The notes under the pieces: generated by a model
What the model was told of the DNA's origin: nothing
Database searches by the model: none
Seen by the model: the letters and a program-made list of their open reading frames with translations, nothing else
Part shown: piece by piece, positions 8,037 through 17,196 of the stretch
How the letters are laid out: each line of letters starts with the position of its first letter
How positions within the stretch are numbered: the stretch's first letter is position 1
Source: CAZNRY01 sp964575675
GTDB taxonomy: Bacteria; Eisenbacteria; RBG-16-71-46; CAIMUX01; VGJL01
Assembly (NCBI GenBank): GCA_964575675.1
Contig: CAZNRY010000028.1
Location: 1 to 28,568 of the forward strand
DNA: 28,568 bases
Reading direction: 5' to 3'
Program-made: the position numbers and the translations under genes

Positions 8037-9523
8037 GTGCCAGGGTCGAGCGCCTCGTGGTCATCTTGATCCTCCTGGCGTCAGTGGCGCTCAGGGTCTG
8101 GATCGCGAGCGTATCGGCGCCCACGGACGACGCCTACATCACTTTTCGGTATGCAAAGAACCTGGCAGCGGGGGTCGGTTTCGTCTACAACACCGGGGAG
8201 CGGGTATTGGGCACGACGACCCCGCTCTTCGCGCTGCTCTTGAGTCCCTTCGCCCTGATCCATCTCCCGCTCGAGACGGCCGCACGCGGGATCGCCGTGC
8301 TGGCCGACATCGGGGTTTTGTTGCTCCTCTACCGGCTCGTGCGCGCCCACCTCGGCCAGGAGGCAGGACTCCTCTCAGCGGCCGTGTTCGGCCTGTTCTA
8401 CCTGGGCGTCGGCGCATGCGGTCACGGGATGGAGACGCAGCTTTTCACGTTGTTTCTGACGGCCGCGGTCGCATCGGCGATTGAGGGCAGGCGCCTCGAA
8501 GCGGGCGCGGCCGCCGCCCTGAGCGCCCTGACCCGGCCAGAGGGCTTTCTGCTGGCGGTGGGACTCGGCCTGGCTTGGATCCTCGGGGCGTGGCGGCGCA
8601 GGGAGCGATTCCCTTGGGGCGGGGCAGCGACCTTTCTTGGCTTGATTGTTCCCTGGCTCCTCTTTGCGACCCTCTACTTCGGCAACCCGGTCCCCAACTC
8701 CGTTCTGGCGAAGTTCGGGCAGCAAGACGTCGCCTTCGCGCGGTGGGGGGTTTTCTTCTTCGCGAGGAACCCGCTCGTGATCCTTCTCTGGTTGGGGGCT
8801 GCGGCGGGTGCGGCCGTCGGCATCGCTCACGCCCCGCGTGTCGCCGCACCGCTGGCAGTTTGGGCGATCTCCTACCCACTCTTCTTCCTGTTGGGGCGCC
8901 CTCCCTTTCTCGGCGTTTGGTACTTTCCGCCGGTCATTCCAGCGCTCGCGGGGCTCTTTGCGATCGGCGTCTCTTGGACAGCGGAGCGACTGATTTCGAG
9001 ATCGAGCCTGCGAGTCGCGCTGATCGCGGCGGCGCTGTGCGTGGCCGTCGGCGCGGGCTTGCCGCGCAACCTCGAAACGGCGCGATGGAGCCGCACCCTC
9101 TCGGAGCAGGTCTATCGGCCGATGGCGGCGTGGGTTTCCGAGCGGACGGGTCCGGGAGATCTTGTGCAGGTGTCGGATATCGGTTATGTGGGTTACTTCA
9201 CCGGCCGCAGGATCCTCGATTCCTCTGCGCTCGTCTCGCCCGAGGTGGCCGATTTCTACGCGAGGCACCGGGATGATCCGGCGCGCGAGGTTCGATACGT
9301 CCTCATTCGGGAGCCGAAGCTCGTGATCCTGCCGGTCAACGGGACGGTCGTCGAGCGTTTCGTCGCCGGCGGCCTGACGGGCCGGTATCGCCCCGCAGCG
9401 CGCTTCAACTCCTCGGGGATGACGGAGGTCGTCGATCCGCCCCGGACAACCGGCTCCGGGACTCGTTTCGACCGTTTCGAAGCGGAGTTCATCGCCTTCG
9501 AGCGGATCGGCAGCCCGGAATAG
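8033..9523 (+). CDS. GT-C fold integral membrane glycosyltransferase
   Basis: A 496-residue polytopic protein with about nine to eleven hydrophobic segments across residues 5-345 and a soluble C-terminal part. After the first segment comes TDDAYITFRYAKNL (31-44), then a Tyr-Asn-x-Gly-Glu-Arg segment and TTTPLF. This acidic-pair loop is shared by GT-C enzymes that take lipid-phosphate sugars, including the mycobacterial arabinosyltransferase AftB and many uncharacterised bacterial relatives. Asp32/Asp33 are the likely catalytic acidic pair. Donor and acceptor are not readable from sequence. GTG 8033 overlaps the previous stop as GTGA. The SAM methyltransferase follows 53 bases on and could act on the same glycan or lipid, which is inference. 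Confidence 0.75.
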   Translation: MSARVERLVVILILLASVALRVWIASVSAPTDDAYITFRYAKNLAAGVGFVYNTGERVLGTTTPLFALLLSPFALIHLPLETAARGIAVLADIGVLLLLYRLVRAHLGQEAGLLSAAVFGLFYLGVGACGHGMETQLFTLFLTAAVASAIEGRRLEAGAAAALSALTRPEGFLLAVGLGLAWILGAWRRRERFPWGGAATFLGLIVPWLLFATLYFGNPVPNSVLAKFGQQDVAFARWGVFFFARNPLVILLWLGAAAGAAVGIAHAPRVAAPLAVWAISYPLFFLLGRPPFLGVWYFPPVIPALAGLFAIGVSWTAERLISRSSLRVALIAAALCVAVGAGLPRNLETARWSRTLSEQVYRPMAAWVSERTGPGDLVQVSDIGYVGYFTGRRILDSSALVSPEVADFYARHRDDPAREVRYVLIREPKLVILPVNGTVVERFVAGGLTGRYRPAARFNSSGMTEVVDPPRTTGSGTRFDRFEAEFIAFERIGSPE

Positions 9524-9576
9524 CCGGGGGAGGCGCGGAAACGGCGAGAGGCAAGCCCGTCTCCCAAGGAGTTGTG

Positions 9577-10209
9577 ATGCGTGGCAAGCAGCGCAGGAGC
9601 GTGCCGCGGACGGAGGAGAGGGTCTTCCCTCCGGCTCGTCGAGGGGAAGACGGGATGTTGCGGGAGCACCGGGCGCGTTACGCTCTCGCTGGCGCTCGTC
9701 TGCGCGGGCGCGTCCTTGATCTGGGATGCGGGACGGGTTACGGGTGCCACGAACTGGCGGCCGGCTCTTCGGTCGGCCAGATTGTTGGAATCGATCGATC
9801 GCGCGAAGCGATCGATTGGGCGATGCGGTACTATGCGGGCCCGAAGATTTCCTACGGATGCTGCGACGTCGAGCGGGGCGGGTGGGAGGGAGGCCTGGGC
9901 CTCTTTGATGGGATCGTCGCCTTCGAGATCCTGGAGCACCTGCAAAGTGACCAGTCGTTTTGGCGGGGGATCGCGCTCGCGCTGGCTCCCGGCGGCGTCC
10001 TGTGGCTCTCGACGCCGCTGGGACGCGGGAGGGGGATCGCCACATCGGACCCCCACCATGTCCACCAGTTGAGGCGATCCGAGGTAGCGCGTCTCTTTGC
10101 GTCACGCTGGAATCCCCTCTTCTACGGGCAGAGCGGCGCGTGGATTGAACCGTGGACTGCGGGTAGGCGATACTACACGATCCTGGTGCGCGCGACGTTG
10201 AACCGTTGA
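9577..10209 (+). CDS. Class I SAM-dependent methyltransferase
   Basis: A 210-residue Rossmann-fold methyltransferase of the Methyltransf_11/UbiG-like type. SAM motif I is VLDLGCGTGYG, followed by the acidic end of strand 2 in IVGIDRS, motif IV-like FDGIVAFEILEHL, and the post-motif PGGVLWLSTPLGRG. The protein is rich in Arg and Gly at the N-terminus. Such proteins methylate small molecules, quinones or sugars; the substrate is unknown. ATG 9577 is preferred to the adjacent GTG 9574 because AAGGAG at 9566-9571 is better spaced to it. The asd Shine-Dalgarno overlaps its stop. Confidence 0.82.
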   Translation: MRGKQRRSVPRTEERVFPPARRGEDGMLREHRARYALAGARLRGRVLDLGCGTGYGCHELAAGSSVGQIVGIDRSREAIDWAMRYYAGPKISYGCCDVERGGWEGGLGLFDGIVAFEILEHLQSDQSFWRGIALALAPGGVLWLSTPLGRGRGIATSDPHHVHQLRRSEVARLFASRWNPLFYGQSGAWIEPWTAGRRYYTILVRATLNR

Positions 10210-10222
10210 GGGAGATTGAGCC

Positions 10223-11260
10223 ATGGCAAGGCAGTGGAGCGTCGGGATCGTGGGGATCACCGGCGCCGTCGGGCGGACGATGGTCCGGTGCCTGCGGGAA
10301 ATCGACCTGCCGATCTCCGCATTGCGCGGATTCGCTTCGCCGCGTTCGGCCGGTCTGAGGATCGACGCGGAGGGGCCCTGGGGCGATGCGATCGAGGTCG
10401 AGCTTCTGGATGAATCGCGGCTTCGCGGGTTCGACCTGATCCTCCTCTCCGCCGGCGCGGATGTGAGCCGCGCCTATGTGCCGATGATCGCGGAGCGCGG
10501 GATCTGGGCAGTCGACAACTCCAGTGCATTCCGGCGCGACCCGTGCGTTCCGCTCGTGGTTCCCGAGGTCAATGCGGAGACGATTCCAGCCCGGCGGGGA
10601 GCGATCGCCAACCCGAACTGCTCCACGATCCAACTCGTCGTCGTTCTTGCGCCCCTCGCGCGCGCATTCGGTCTGCATTCGGTCCATGTGGCGACCTACC
10701 AGTCTGTGTCGGGGCGTGGACAGAAGGGGATCGATGCGCTGACCGCGGAGCGGGACGGACGGGATCCCGGGCCCGAGGCCTTCCCTCACGGAATCGACCG
10801 CAACGTGATTCCGCAGTGCGACGTTTTTCTCGACGACGGGTTCACGCGGGAGGAGGAGAAGCTGATCGTCGAGACAAGACGGATCCTCTCGATGCAAAAC
10901 CTCGCCGTTCATCCCACCTGCGCGAGGGTGCCGGTGGATGTGGGGCACAGCGAAGCGGTTCACGTCGAGCTCGGGCGCGAGGTCGAGCGACAAGAGGTCG
11001 TGGCGTGCTTGGAGGGCGCCCCGGGGCTCCGCGTGTTGGACGATCCCGCCCGGCAGCTCTATCCGACCGCGCGCGAGAAGGCTGGGAGCAACGACGTGTG
11101 GGTCGGGCGCATCCGGCGCGATCGCTCGAACGCTCGGATCGTGGAGCTCTGGATCGTCGCGGACAATCTTAGAAAGGGGGCCGCGTGGAACGCCGTTCAG
11201 ATCGCAGAGCGTCTCCATGCGGGAGAGACGGCGGATGCATGTCTATCGCCTTCAGATTGA
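10223..11260 (+). CDS. asd: Aspartate-semialdehyde dehydrogenase
   Basis: The 345-residue enzyme reduces aspartyl phosphate to aspartate semialdehyde, substrate of the dapA product and precursor of threonine and methionine. NADP-binding GITGAVG is at 11-17, the catalytic Cys133 in ANPNCSTIQ, the substrate loop in YQSVSGRGQKG (159-169), and RVPVDVGHSEAV at 235-246 carries the substrate Arg235 and catalytic His242. DNLRKGAAWNAVQIAE near the C-terminus is also typical. ATG 10223 follows GAGGGAG at 10208-10214. The last 26 bases overlap truA. It lies about 6 kb from dapFAB on the same strand, so the lysine pathway is split between two clusters here. Confidence 0.94.
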   Translation: MARQWSVGIVGITGAVGRTMVRCLREIDLPISALRGFASPRSAGLRIDAEGPWGDAIEVELLDESRLRGFDLILLSAGADVSRAYVPMIAERGIWAVDNSSAFRRDPCVPLVVPEVNAETIPARRGAIANPNCSTIQLVVVLAPLARAFGLHSVHVATYQSVSGRGQKGIDALTAERDGRDPGPEAFPHGIDRNVIPQCDVFLDDGFTREEEKLIVETRRILSMQNLAVHPTCARVPVDVGHSEAVHVELGREVERQEVVACLEGAPGLRVLDDPARQLYPTAREKAGSNDVWVGRIRRDRSNARIVELWIVADNLRKGAAWNAVQIAERLHAGETADACLSPSD

Positions 11261-11990
11261 GTACGATGGCGGCGCCTTCCACGGTTGGCAGATTCAGGCG
11301 GAGCTGCGGACCGTTCAGGGAGAGATCGACCGCGCTCTCACGCTCGTGACACGGCAGACCATCCGCACGACGGGCGCGGGACGGACCGATCAGGGCGTGC
11401 ACGCGCGAGGGCAGGTCGCGAGCTTCCGCTGCGATTCGCCGGTCGATTGCCGGCGGGCGGTCCGCGGCGTCGAGGGGATCTGCGGGCGCGAGCTGCGGGT
11501 CCGGCGAATGGAAGAAGCCCCGGAAGATTTCCACGCGAGGCGCGCGGCGATGTGGCGCGAGTACCGCTACCGGATTCTGGAAGACCCCTCTGCCCTTCTG
11601 CGCGATCGTGCTTGGCGACCGCACGAAGTTCCCGCCCTGGCCCTCCTGCGAGAGGCGAGCGGTGCGATTCTGGGCCGCCACGACTTCACCTCGTTCGCCA
11701 GCGCGAGTTCGGATCAAGTGGATCCCCGGTGCGCGATTCTCCGCGCAGATTGGGATTGCTGGGAGGCGGGGATCCAGCTGACGATCCGGGCCGACCACTT
11801 CCTCTACAAGATGGTGCGGACCCTTGTGGGGACGCTCCTCAGGGAATCATGCTCCGGCGGGGGTGGAGCCGACCGGATGCAGGCGATCATCGAGGGAAGG
11901 TCGCGGCAGCTTGCCGCCCCTCCCGCGCCTTCCGCCGGGCTGTGTCTTGAGCGGGTCGGCTACGATCCGCCGTGGCCGTCGGGGTCTTGA
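11235..11990 (+). CDS. truA: tRNA pseudouridine(38-40) synthase
   Basis: The 251-residue enzyme makes pseudouridine at positions 38-40 of the tRNA anticodon arm. The N-terminal EYDGGAFHGWQIQ (9-21), the catalytic loop GRTDQGVHARGQV with Asp52, HDFTSFASASS, and FLYKMVRTLVGTLL are all family motifs. The usual RTDAGVHA has Gln in place of Ala. Start ATG 11235 follows GGGAGAG at 11221-11227; an ATG at 11217 adds six Arg-rich residues and the open frame continues far upstream inside asd. The start lies inside the end of asd, implying coupling. Confidence 0.93.
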   Translation: MHVYRLQIEYDGGAFHGWQIQAELRTVQGEIDRALTLVTRQTIRTTGAGRTDQGVHARGQVASFRCDSPVDCRRAVRGVEGICGRELRVRRMEEAPEDFHARRAAMWREYRYRILEDPSALLRDRAWRPHEVPALALLREASGAILGRHDFTSFASASSDQVDPRCAILRADWDCWEAGIQLTIRADHFLYKMVRTLVGTLLRESCSGGGGADRMQAIIEGRSRQLAAPPAPSAGLCLERVGYDPPWPSGS

Positions 11991-12027
11991 GCCACGGAAG
12001 TTTCCCGCGCGGCTCCTCGGATACGCC

Positions 12028-15000
12028 TCACGGCGAGAGGAAGATCTGCCGGCGGAGCTGCCGGCCCCCCGCATCCAGCAGGACGAGGTAGAACCCCGCT
12101 GCGGCGACGCGTCCTTCCTCATCCCTTCGGTCCCATGTCGTCTCGACGAAGCCACCGGAACCCGGCGCGCCGTTCATGAGCGTTCGGATCTCGATCCCGC
12201 GAGCATCAAGGATCTTCAGCGAGATGCGGGAGTAGAGCAAGTCGCTCGGAAGGTCGATCTCGAATCTGCATGAGCTCGTGACGGGATGAGGGAACGGTCC
12301 ACGAAGCACAAGTCGGGATGCGGCGAGATAGACCGGCTCGCACAGCGTTCCCTCGCTGCCGAAGCGGTCGACGGCGGAGACTGCGAAGGCCGCGCTTTCG
12401 GCCGGGACGCGCGCTTCGGTCGCCGCGGCATTGAGCGGTTCGGTCTCGATCCGGGTCCAGTCACCGCCGTCCGAGCTGCCGTAGACGTAGTACCCCGCAA
12501 CCGTGGGGGACGGCGAGGGGATCCAACGTAGGAGGACTTGCCCATCCTCCGGGAATCCGGCGATGCCGAGATCGCTCGGGGGCTCGGGCGGCGCGAGATC
12601 AAGCGGCCGGGTGGCGAAGCGCGCGACCGCGAGGGCTGACGAGACGAGGCCTTCCGGACTCCGTGTGCGGAGGGCGGCCCAGTACTCGGTTGCCTCCTCG
12701 AGGTTCTCGCAGCGAAACGTCACCAGCTCGCCGGCAGCGGTGGGGCGGGGTGGGGCGGGCGCCTTCGCGAGTCGGGGCCAAGTCGACTCGTCCACCGGTT
12801 GCGTGGAGATCGCAAGCGTGTACGAGGCGACCCCGTTGGGTTCCCCGGCGGAACCGACTTGGACCCACTGGAGAAGGGCGCTGGTCGTTCCAACCTCGAC
12901 GGCACTGATCGGATCCGGGACCGGTGGGGGAACCGGAACATAGGGGATGACGCGGACCTGGATGCCGGGAGCGAATGGGGAGACCCAGCCGGAGGGATCG
13001 ACCGCGCGGAGTGCGATCGCGTACTCCGAGCCTGGCAGGAGGCCCGTCAGACGAAAGGCCTGCGCGGTACCTGCGGCCGCTGGCGCGGGGACGGGGCCCT
13101 CGACCGCCTCCGCGAGCGTCCATTCCGAATCCTGGGCGAGCGGGCCGCCGCGGCGCGCTCGCATCATGTAGAGGTCGGCGGTCCCGGCGAGGCTGTCATC
13201 CCCCACCGCGGTCCACACAAGATCCACCCACGAGGCTCCCACCTCCGCCGCGGCTAGATCGGCGATCGGCGCGGGGCGAGAATCGAGTCCGCCCGAGGGT
13301 TGGGTCGGCAATGACGACGAAAGGGTCATGACGACGGGCCCTGCGGCGATCGAACCGCGGTGGCCGTCTTGGTCCTCTGCTCGAAGCGAGACCGCATAGC
13401 AGCGCGAAGGGTCGAGCCCGTTGATCCGACAGCTCTGTCGCTCCCCCGAACGCGCCGGGAAGGGAAGACCGTCGGAACGCTCCTCCGATCCGCTCCAATC
13501 GTCCTCGCTCCGGATCTCGTGTCCGCCGGGGCGCAGGGCGAGCCGGTAGCGGGTCGGGCTCGACCCGTCGAGGCCGGCCTCGGGAGCGGTCCACGCGAGA
13601 TCGACCCAATCGGTCCCTTGCGCCAAGCTCGCGATGTTCAAGACCACGCCGGGTCCCATCGACGGGGGGGGCGGGGCGGTCGTCCATTGGAGCGGATTCG
13701 AGAGGGCGGAGACGAGGTTCGAGTCATCCACCGCGCGGATGGCGATCGAGTAGGTCGTCTCGGGCACGAGACCGAGCAGCACCCACTGCTGCCGCGTACC
13801 AGCAGGAAGTGGACGGCCGAGCCCTGCCGTGTCGGGGATCGAAGACGTCAACCAATCACTCTCGCTTTCGATCGGCGCGCCGATCCGCACGCGCGCTTCG
13901 TAGCGTGCGGCGCGCCCAACGCTTCCGTCATCCCCCGGCGCGGTCCAGGCGACCAGCGCCGAGTCTTCGCCCAAGCTCTCGAGCGCGAGATCGGTGATCG
14001 GCCCGGGCGGCGCCGGCGCAGAAGGCGGAGGGGGCGGAGGCGGCGGGGGAGGGGGATCGGCGGTGATGGCCCAGAGCGCGTTCGAGGGTGGCGAGAGTGT
14101 CCCCTCCTCGTCCTCGCTGCGCAGGATGAAGCCATAACGGCTGGAAGGGATGAGCCCCGCGACGCGGAACGAGTCGATCGCCCCGGGCGTAGCGGGCCGG
14201 GGGAGGGCGGCGAGGTCCGAGCCTGCCGTCCAGAGCGCGGAATCGGGAGTCCCCTCCGCGGCGATGCGAAGCTGATAGCGCGATACGGCACGGGCGCCCG
14301 CGTCCGAAGGAGCCGTCCAGACGAGAAGGACCGAGGTTGTTTCGGCTTCGGCCTGCCGGAGGTCGTCGACCGCGTTTGGGGGCAGCGGCGGAGAAGGAGG
14401 CGGCGGAGGCGCAGGTCCCAGCGTCTCGAAGAGGAGACCGGCGGCGAGCCCACCGAGGTTTCCCGCCTCATCGCGCGCCCGCACGGCTGCTCCATACGAT
14501 TGGCGTGGGATGAGCCCGTTCAGGCGGCAGGTCTGCGCGGTCCCCGCAGCGCCGGGGACCGGGAGGAGAGAGGCAGCGACCGGGTCTGCGTCGAGCCAGG
14601 AAGTTTCCCCCGTGATCCTGCCGCCCGCAAGGAGACGGAGTTCGAAGAGCGCGGCGGTTCCCCAAAGACCATCGTCCCCCGGGGCCGTCCATTGAAGGAC
14701 GACGAACGTGTCGCCGATGGCCGCGGGCGTGAGGTCGGCGACGGCGGCGGGCGGCGTCAGGTCGAGAATAGGGGGTGGAGGGGGCGGTGGCTCATCTTCG
14801 CCTGCCGCCGCGAGGGTCGGATTCGACAGGGGGGCCACGTTCCCCGCTTCGTCCATGGCCCTGACCGCAACTCCATAGGAATGTCCGGGTATCAGGGAGG
14901 CGAGACGCATCGTCTCACGCGAACCGCTCGAGCTCGGGGTGGGCGGAGCGGCAGGGGGCGCCGTCGCGGCCTCCCACTCGCCCTCGGTTTCGATCGCGAG

Positions 15001-17160
15001 CTCCGCGCGAATGCGCACCGCATAGGCCGCCGCGCGGCCCGTCGTGCCGTCGTCGCCGGGGGCGGTCCATGCGAGGAAGAGCATCCCGGCGCCGTCTGCG
15101 GTCGCAGAGAGGTCCGCGATGGCGGAAGGGGCGACTTCATCCGGCGGGGGAGAGGATGCGGTCTGGGCGTGGACCGGTGGGTGGAGCGGCGAGAGGGCGC
15201 CGGCGTCATCGATCGCTCGCACGGCGATCCCGTACGACCGACCCGCGGAAAGGCTCGTCAGAAAGTACGACTCGGAGAAACCGGAGGCATGCGGGGTCGG
15301 AAGACCTCCCGCGCGGAGGGCGAGGGCCCAATCTTCTTCGGATCCGATCGTGCCGTCCGGTAGGTAGCGCAGTAGATAGCTCGAAGCGGTGCCGAGCGTG
15401 CCGTCGTCGCCGGTGGCGGTCCATGTGAGCTGGATCCACGATTGCCCCGACGCGCCCGGGCTCAGATCGATAATCGCGGACGGGGCGGTGCGATCGAGCA
15501 CGGCCGGGGTCTCGACGCTGCACGGATTCGAGAGAATCGGCTCGGCGCGGCCTCGCGTCCGGGTGCGGACGGCGAGATGGTAGCGGGTTCCCGACTGCAG
15601 TCCGGTGAGGATGGCCGATACGCCGGACCCCGGCGCGGCGGCGAACGGACCGCCGGGGTAGGGGGTCGCCTGGTCCCAGTTCTCCAGCGTGATCGGAGCG
15701 GTGGCGTGGCGAAGTTCGAAGGAATCGGCCTCGTTCTCTTCCCCTTCCGGGGCGGTCCACGCTGCGCGGAGGGAGGAACCGTCGAGCGGCTCGGCGGCGA
15801 GATCTGTGACTGGAAGCCAGAAGGTGAAGCGACTGTCGCGGGCTGGCACCCCGGAGACCTGCCGGTCGTAGGGATTGACCTCCACCATTCCGCGTTCGAA
15901 GAGGCGGACGTAGAGCGTGTCGGCGGATGATTCGATCTCGCGGGCGAAGGGGCCGAGCGGCAGACCGATGTCCCAGTCGAATTCCCGCTGCCATTTCGGG
16001 TACTTCTGGTCCTTCGTGTAGGTGAAGTAGCCGTCCCCGAGCATCGCCGTGCCGAGGCCCCACCTCATCTGCCTGAGATTCTCATCCTCCGAGAAAGTCG
16101 GCTCCTCCCAAACCTGGATGAACGAAAGATCCCAACCCTTCATTCCGTCGGCGACTGGGCCGTCGAATTGAGATTCCGCCCAGGCGTAGCCTGCGCCCCA
16201 GTTCTCAGTGGGCGCCCAAGGAGGCGTGAGACCATAGAACCAATCCCACCAGTCGTGCCAGCTGGGGTTGGAAGAGCGCATCCAGTTCTCGAACTTCATC
16301 CCCGAGAGACGCGTCCGCCATGATGGGCCGATGTACTCGTTGTTCTCGTTGATCAGGAAGACGAAGTCGGATGGGAACGCCGCCTCCAGAAGGCCGTAGA
16401 AGACGTCATTCTCCTCGCGCATCAGCAGACTGAGGGGATCCTCTGAGCCGCTCGTGCTGCACGCGCTGTAGACGCCCTCGGCGACGCCGTCCCGGTCGGG
16501 ATCAGCTTGCGTATAGAGCGGCCAACCGTAGGAGCCGAGGCAGTCGGCGAGAATCTCGAACATGAAGCCGTTGTATGCCGTGCCGGAATCCCACGACCAG
16601 GCGTCCCAGTACCGGCGCGAGAGGGCGATCTGCGGCAACGCCCGCGAGGCGACCCATTCAGCCGCACGGAGTCCCTTGGCGCTGCCGAAGGTCCCGGCCG
16701 GGCAATGCCGGGTCCAGTTCAGGACGTAGGAAGACCCATCGGTGATCACTTGTCCCGCCGTGTCGCGGAGGTACCAGTCATTCTTCTGCGCGTAGTACTG
16801 GATGAGCCGCGAAGGGCTCCAGAGGGTGTCCGGCATCCACCAAGGGTTGTCCCCCGCCGGAGGCGTCGCGAATTGGGGCTGGACGCTCCAGAGGCAGCGA
16901 AGCCCCGGGTTGCGCGCCCGGAGCGACTGAATGACCTCGGGCCGGTCGTAGCACACGAGGATGTCGTACCAGCTGAGCGAGTCCTGCGTAGCCGCAGGCA
17001 GCTGCCCGATCGCCGAGGAGTAGACGAGGAGCTTCGGGTAGTTCTCATCCATGCGCGTGCCCGTGGCGGGCGTGGCAAGCGTAAGAAGGCAGAGAAGGGC
17101 GAGGGTGGCGCGGTTCACGCCCGGTAGGGTTACCAGAAGTGTTCCTGCCGGAAGCTGCAT
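12028..17160 (-). CDS. Secreted GHL15-like/FN3-repeat giant protein
   Basis: About 1710 residues. A signal peptide is followed by a Trp/Tyr-rich domain (about 40-450) with WDAWSWDSGTAYNG near 186-197, INENNEY near 270 and WEEPTFSEDE near 351-360. It resembles the putative glycoside hydrolases grouped as GHL15 (PF14885); the activity is unproven. Residues 451-1614 hold about ten FN3 domains, most with a WTAPGDDG-like strand and a YGxAVRAxDEAG-like end. Poly-proline linkers separate some of them. The last 96 residues (WDRRDEEGRVAAAGFYLVLL) resemble the FlgD Ig-like/T9SS-type C-terminal domain, suggesting surface export. The start is uncertain: ATG 17160 is used, but GTG 17118 gives the more compact signal peptide; neither has a clear Shine-Dalgarno. 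It is convergent with truA and divergent from the transaldolase gene. Confidence 0.8.
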   Translation of the reverse strand: MQLPAGTLLVTLPGVNRATLALLCLLTLATPATGTRMDENYPKLLVYSSAIGQLPAATQDSLSWYDILVCYDRPEVIQSLRARNPGLRCLWSVQPQFATPPAGDNPWWMPDTLWSPSRLIQYYAQKNDWYLRDTAGQVITDGSSYVLNWTRHCPAGTFGSAKGLRAAEWVASRALPQIALSRRYWDAWSWDSGTAYNGFMFEILADCLGSYGWPLYTQADPDRDGVAEGVYSACSTSGSEDPLSLLMREENDVFYGLLEAAFPSDFVFLINENNEYIGPSWRTRLSGMKFENWMRSSNPSWHDWWDWFYGLTPPWAPTENWGAGYAWAESQFDGPVADGMKGWDLSFIQVWEEPTFSEDENLRQMRWGLGTAMLGDGYFTYTKDQKYPKWQREFDWDIGLPLGPFAREIESSADTLYVRLFERGMVEVNPYDRQVSGVPARDSRFTFWLPVTDLAAEPLDGSSLRAAWTAPEGEENEADSFELRHATAPITLENWDQATPYPGGPFAAAPGSGVSAILTGLQSGTRYHLAVRTRTRGRAEPILSNPCSVETPAVLDRTAPSAIIDLSPGASGQSWIQLTWTATGDDGTLGTASSYLLRYLPDGTIGSEEDWALALRAGGLPTPHASGFSESYFLTSLSAGRSYGIAVRAIDDAGALSPLHPPVHAQTASSPPPDEVAPSAIADLSATADGAGMLFLAWTAPGDDGTTGRAAAYAVRIRAELAIETEGEWEAATAPPAAPPTPSSSGSRETMRLASLIPGHSYGVAVRAMDEAGNVAPLSNPTLAAAGEDEPPPPPPPILDLTPPAAVADLTPAAIGDTFVVLQWTAPGDDGLWGTAALFELRLLAGGRITGETSWLDADPVAASLLPVPGAAGTAQTCRLNGLIPRQSYGAAVRARDEAGNLGGLAAGLLFETLGPAPPPPPSPPLPPNAVDDLRQAEAETTSVLLVWTAPSDAGARAVSRYQLRIAAEGTPDSALWTAGSDLAALPRPATPGAIDSFRVAGLIPSSRYGFILRSEDEEGTLSPPSNALWAITADPPPPPPPPPPPSAPAPPGPITDLALESLGEDSALVAWTAPGDDGSVGRAARYEARVRIGAPIESESDWLTSSIPDTAGLGRPLPAGTRQQWVLLGLVPETTYSIAIRAVDDSNLVSALSNPLQWTTAPPPPSMGPGVVLNIASLAQGTDWVDLAWTAPEAGLDGSSPTRYRLALRPGGHEIRSEDDWSGSEERSDGLPFPARSGERQSCRINGLDPSRCYAVSLRAEDQDGHRGSIAAGPVVMTLSSSLPTQPSGGLDSRPAPIADLAAAEVGASWVDLVWTAVGDDSLAGTADLYMMRARRGGPLAQDSEWTLAEAVEGPVPAPAAAGTAQAFRLTGLLPGSEYAIALRAVDPSGWVSPFAPGIQVRVIPYVPVPPPVPDPISAVEVGTTSALLQWVQVGSAGEPNGVASYTLAISTQPVDESTWPRLAKAPAPPRPTAAGELVTFRCENLEEATEYWAALRTRSPEGLVSSALAVARFATRPLDLAPPEPPSDLGIAGFPEDGQVLLRWIPSPSPTVAGYYVYGSSDGGDWTRIETEPLNAAATEARVPAESAAFAVSAVDRFGSEGTLCEPVYLAASRLVLRGPFPHPVTSSCRFEIDLPSDLLYSRISLKILDARGIEIRTLMNGAPGSGGFVETTWDRRDEEGRVAAAGFYLVLLDAGGRQLRRQIFLSP
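14023..14055 (-). repeat. Poly-proline linker, 11 Pro codons
   Basis: Eleven consecutive proline codons using mixed third bases (CCC, CCT, CCG) join two FN3 units and are followed by Ser-Ala-Pro-Ala-Pro-Pro. It should form a stiff spacer and is likely to need EF-P for smooth translation. Confidence 0.85.
14770..14790 (-). repeat. Poly-proline linker, 7 Pro codons
   Basis: Seven proline codons between acidic Glu-Asp-Glu and the next FN3 unit, the second clear Pro-rich spacer in the giant protein. A third, interrupted by Ser and Leu, lies near 14384-14416. Confidence 0.8.
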
Positions 17161-17196
17161 CTGCGCGCGGTTTCGCGAGCTCCGCCCCGGGGGGGG

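Larger units (their letters stand above)
12319..15810 (-). repeat. Ten tandem FN3-domain repeats (coding)
   Basis: About 110-120 codons per unit. Each unit opens with Ile/Val-x-Asp-Leu and a Trp-Thr-Ala strand, has a Ser/Glu-x-x-Trp segment in the middle, a Leu-x-Pro-x-x-x-Tyr turn and an Arg-Ala-x-Asp ending. The protein copies have diverged, so this is an old duplication rather than a recent DNA repeat. The last, shorter unit is the least certain. Confidence 0.75.

Noticed and set aside
8375..11218. 947-codon open frame on the minus strand
   Set aside because: It lies antisense to the GT-C, methyltransferase and asd genes, which have clear family motifs. Its composition is Arg/Pro/Gly-rich, as expected of a high-GC shadow.
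11991..12027. Terminator between truA and the giant minus-strand gene
   Set aside because: The 37 bases show no stem of useful length and no T run on either strand.
13360..15363. 667-codon plus-strand open frame
   Set aside because: Antisense to the FN3 repeats; it has no domain and is highly Arg/Gly-rich. The minus frame shows repeated FN3 motifs.
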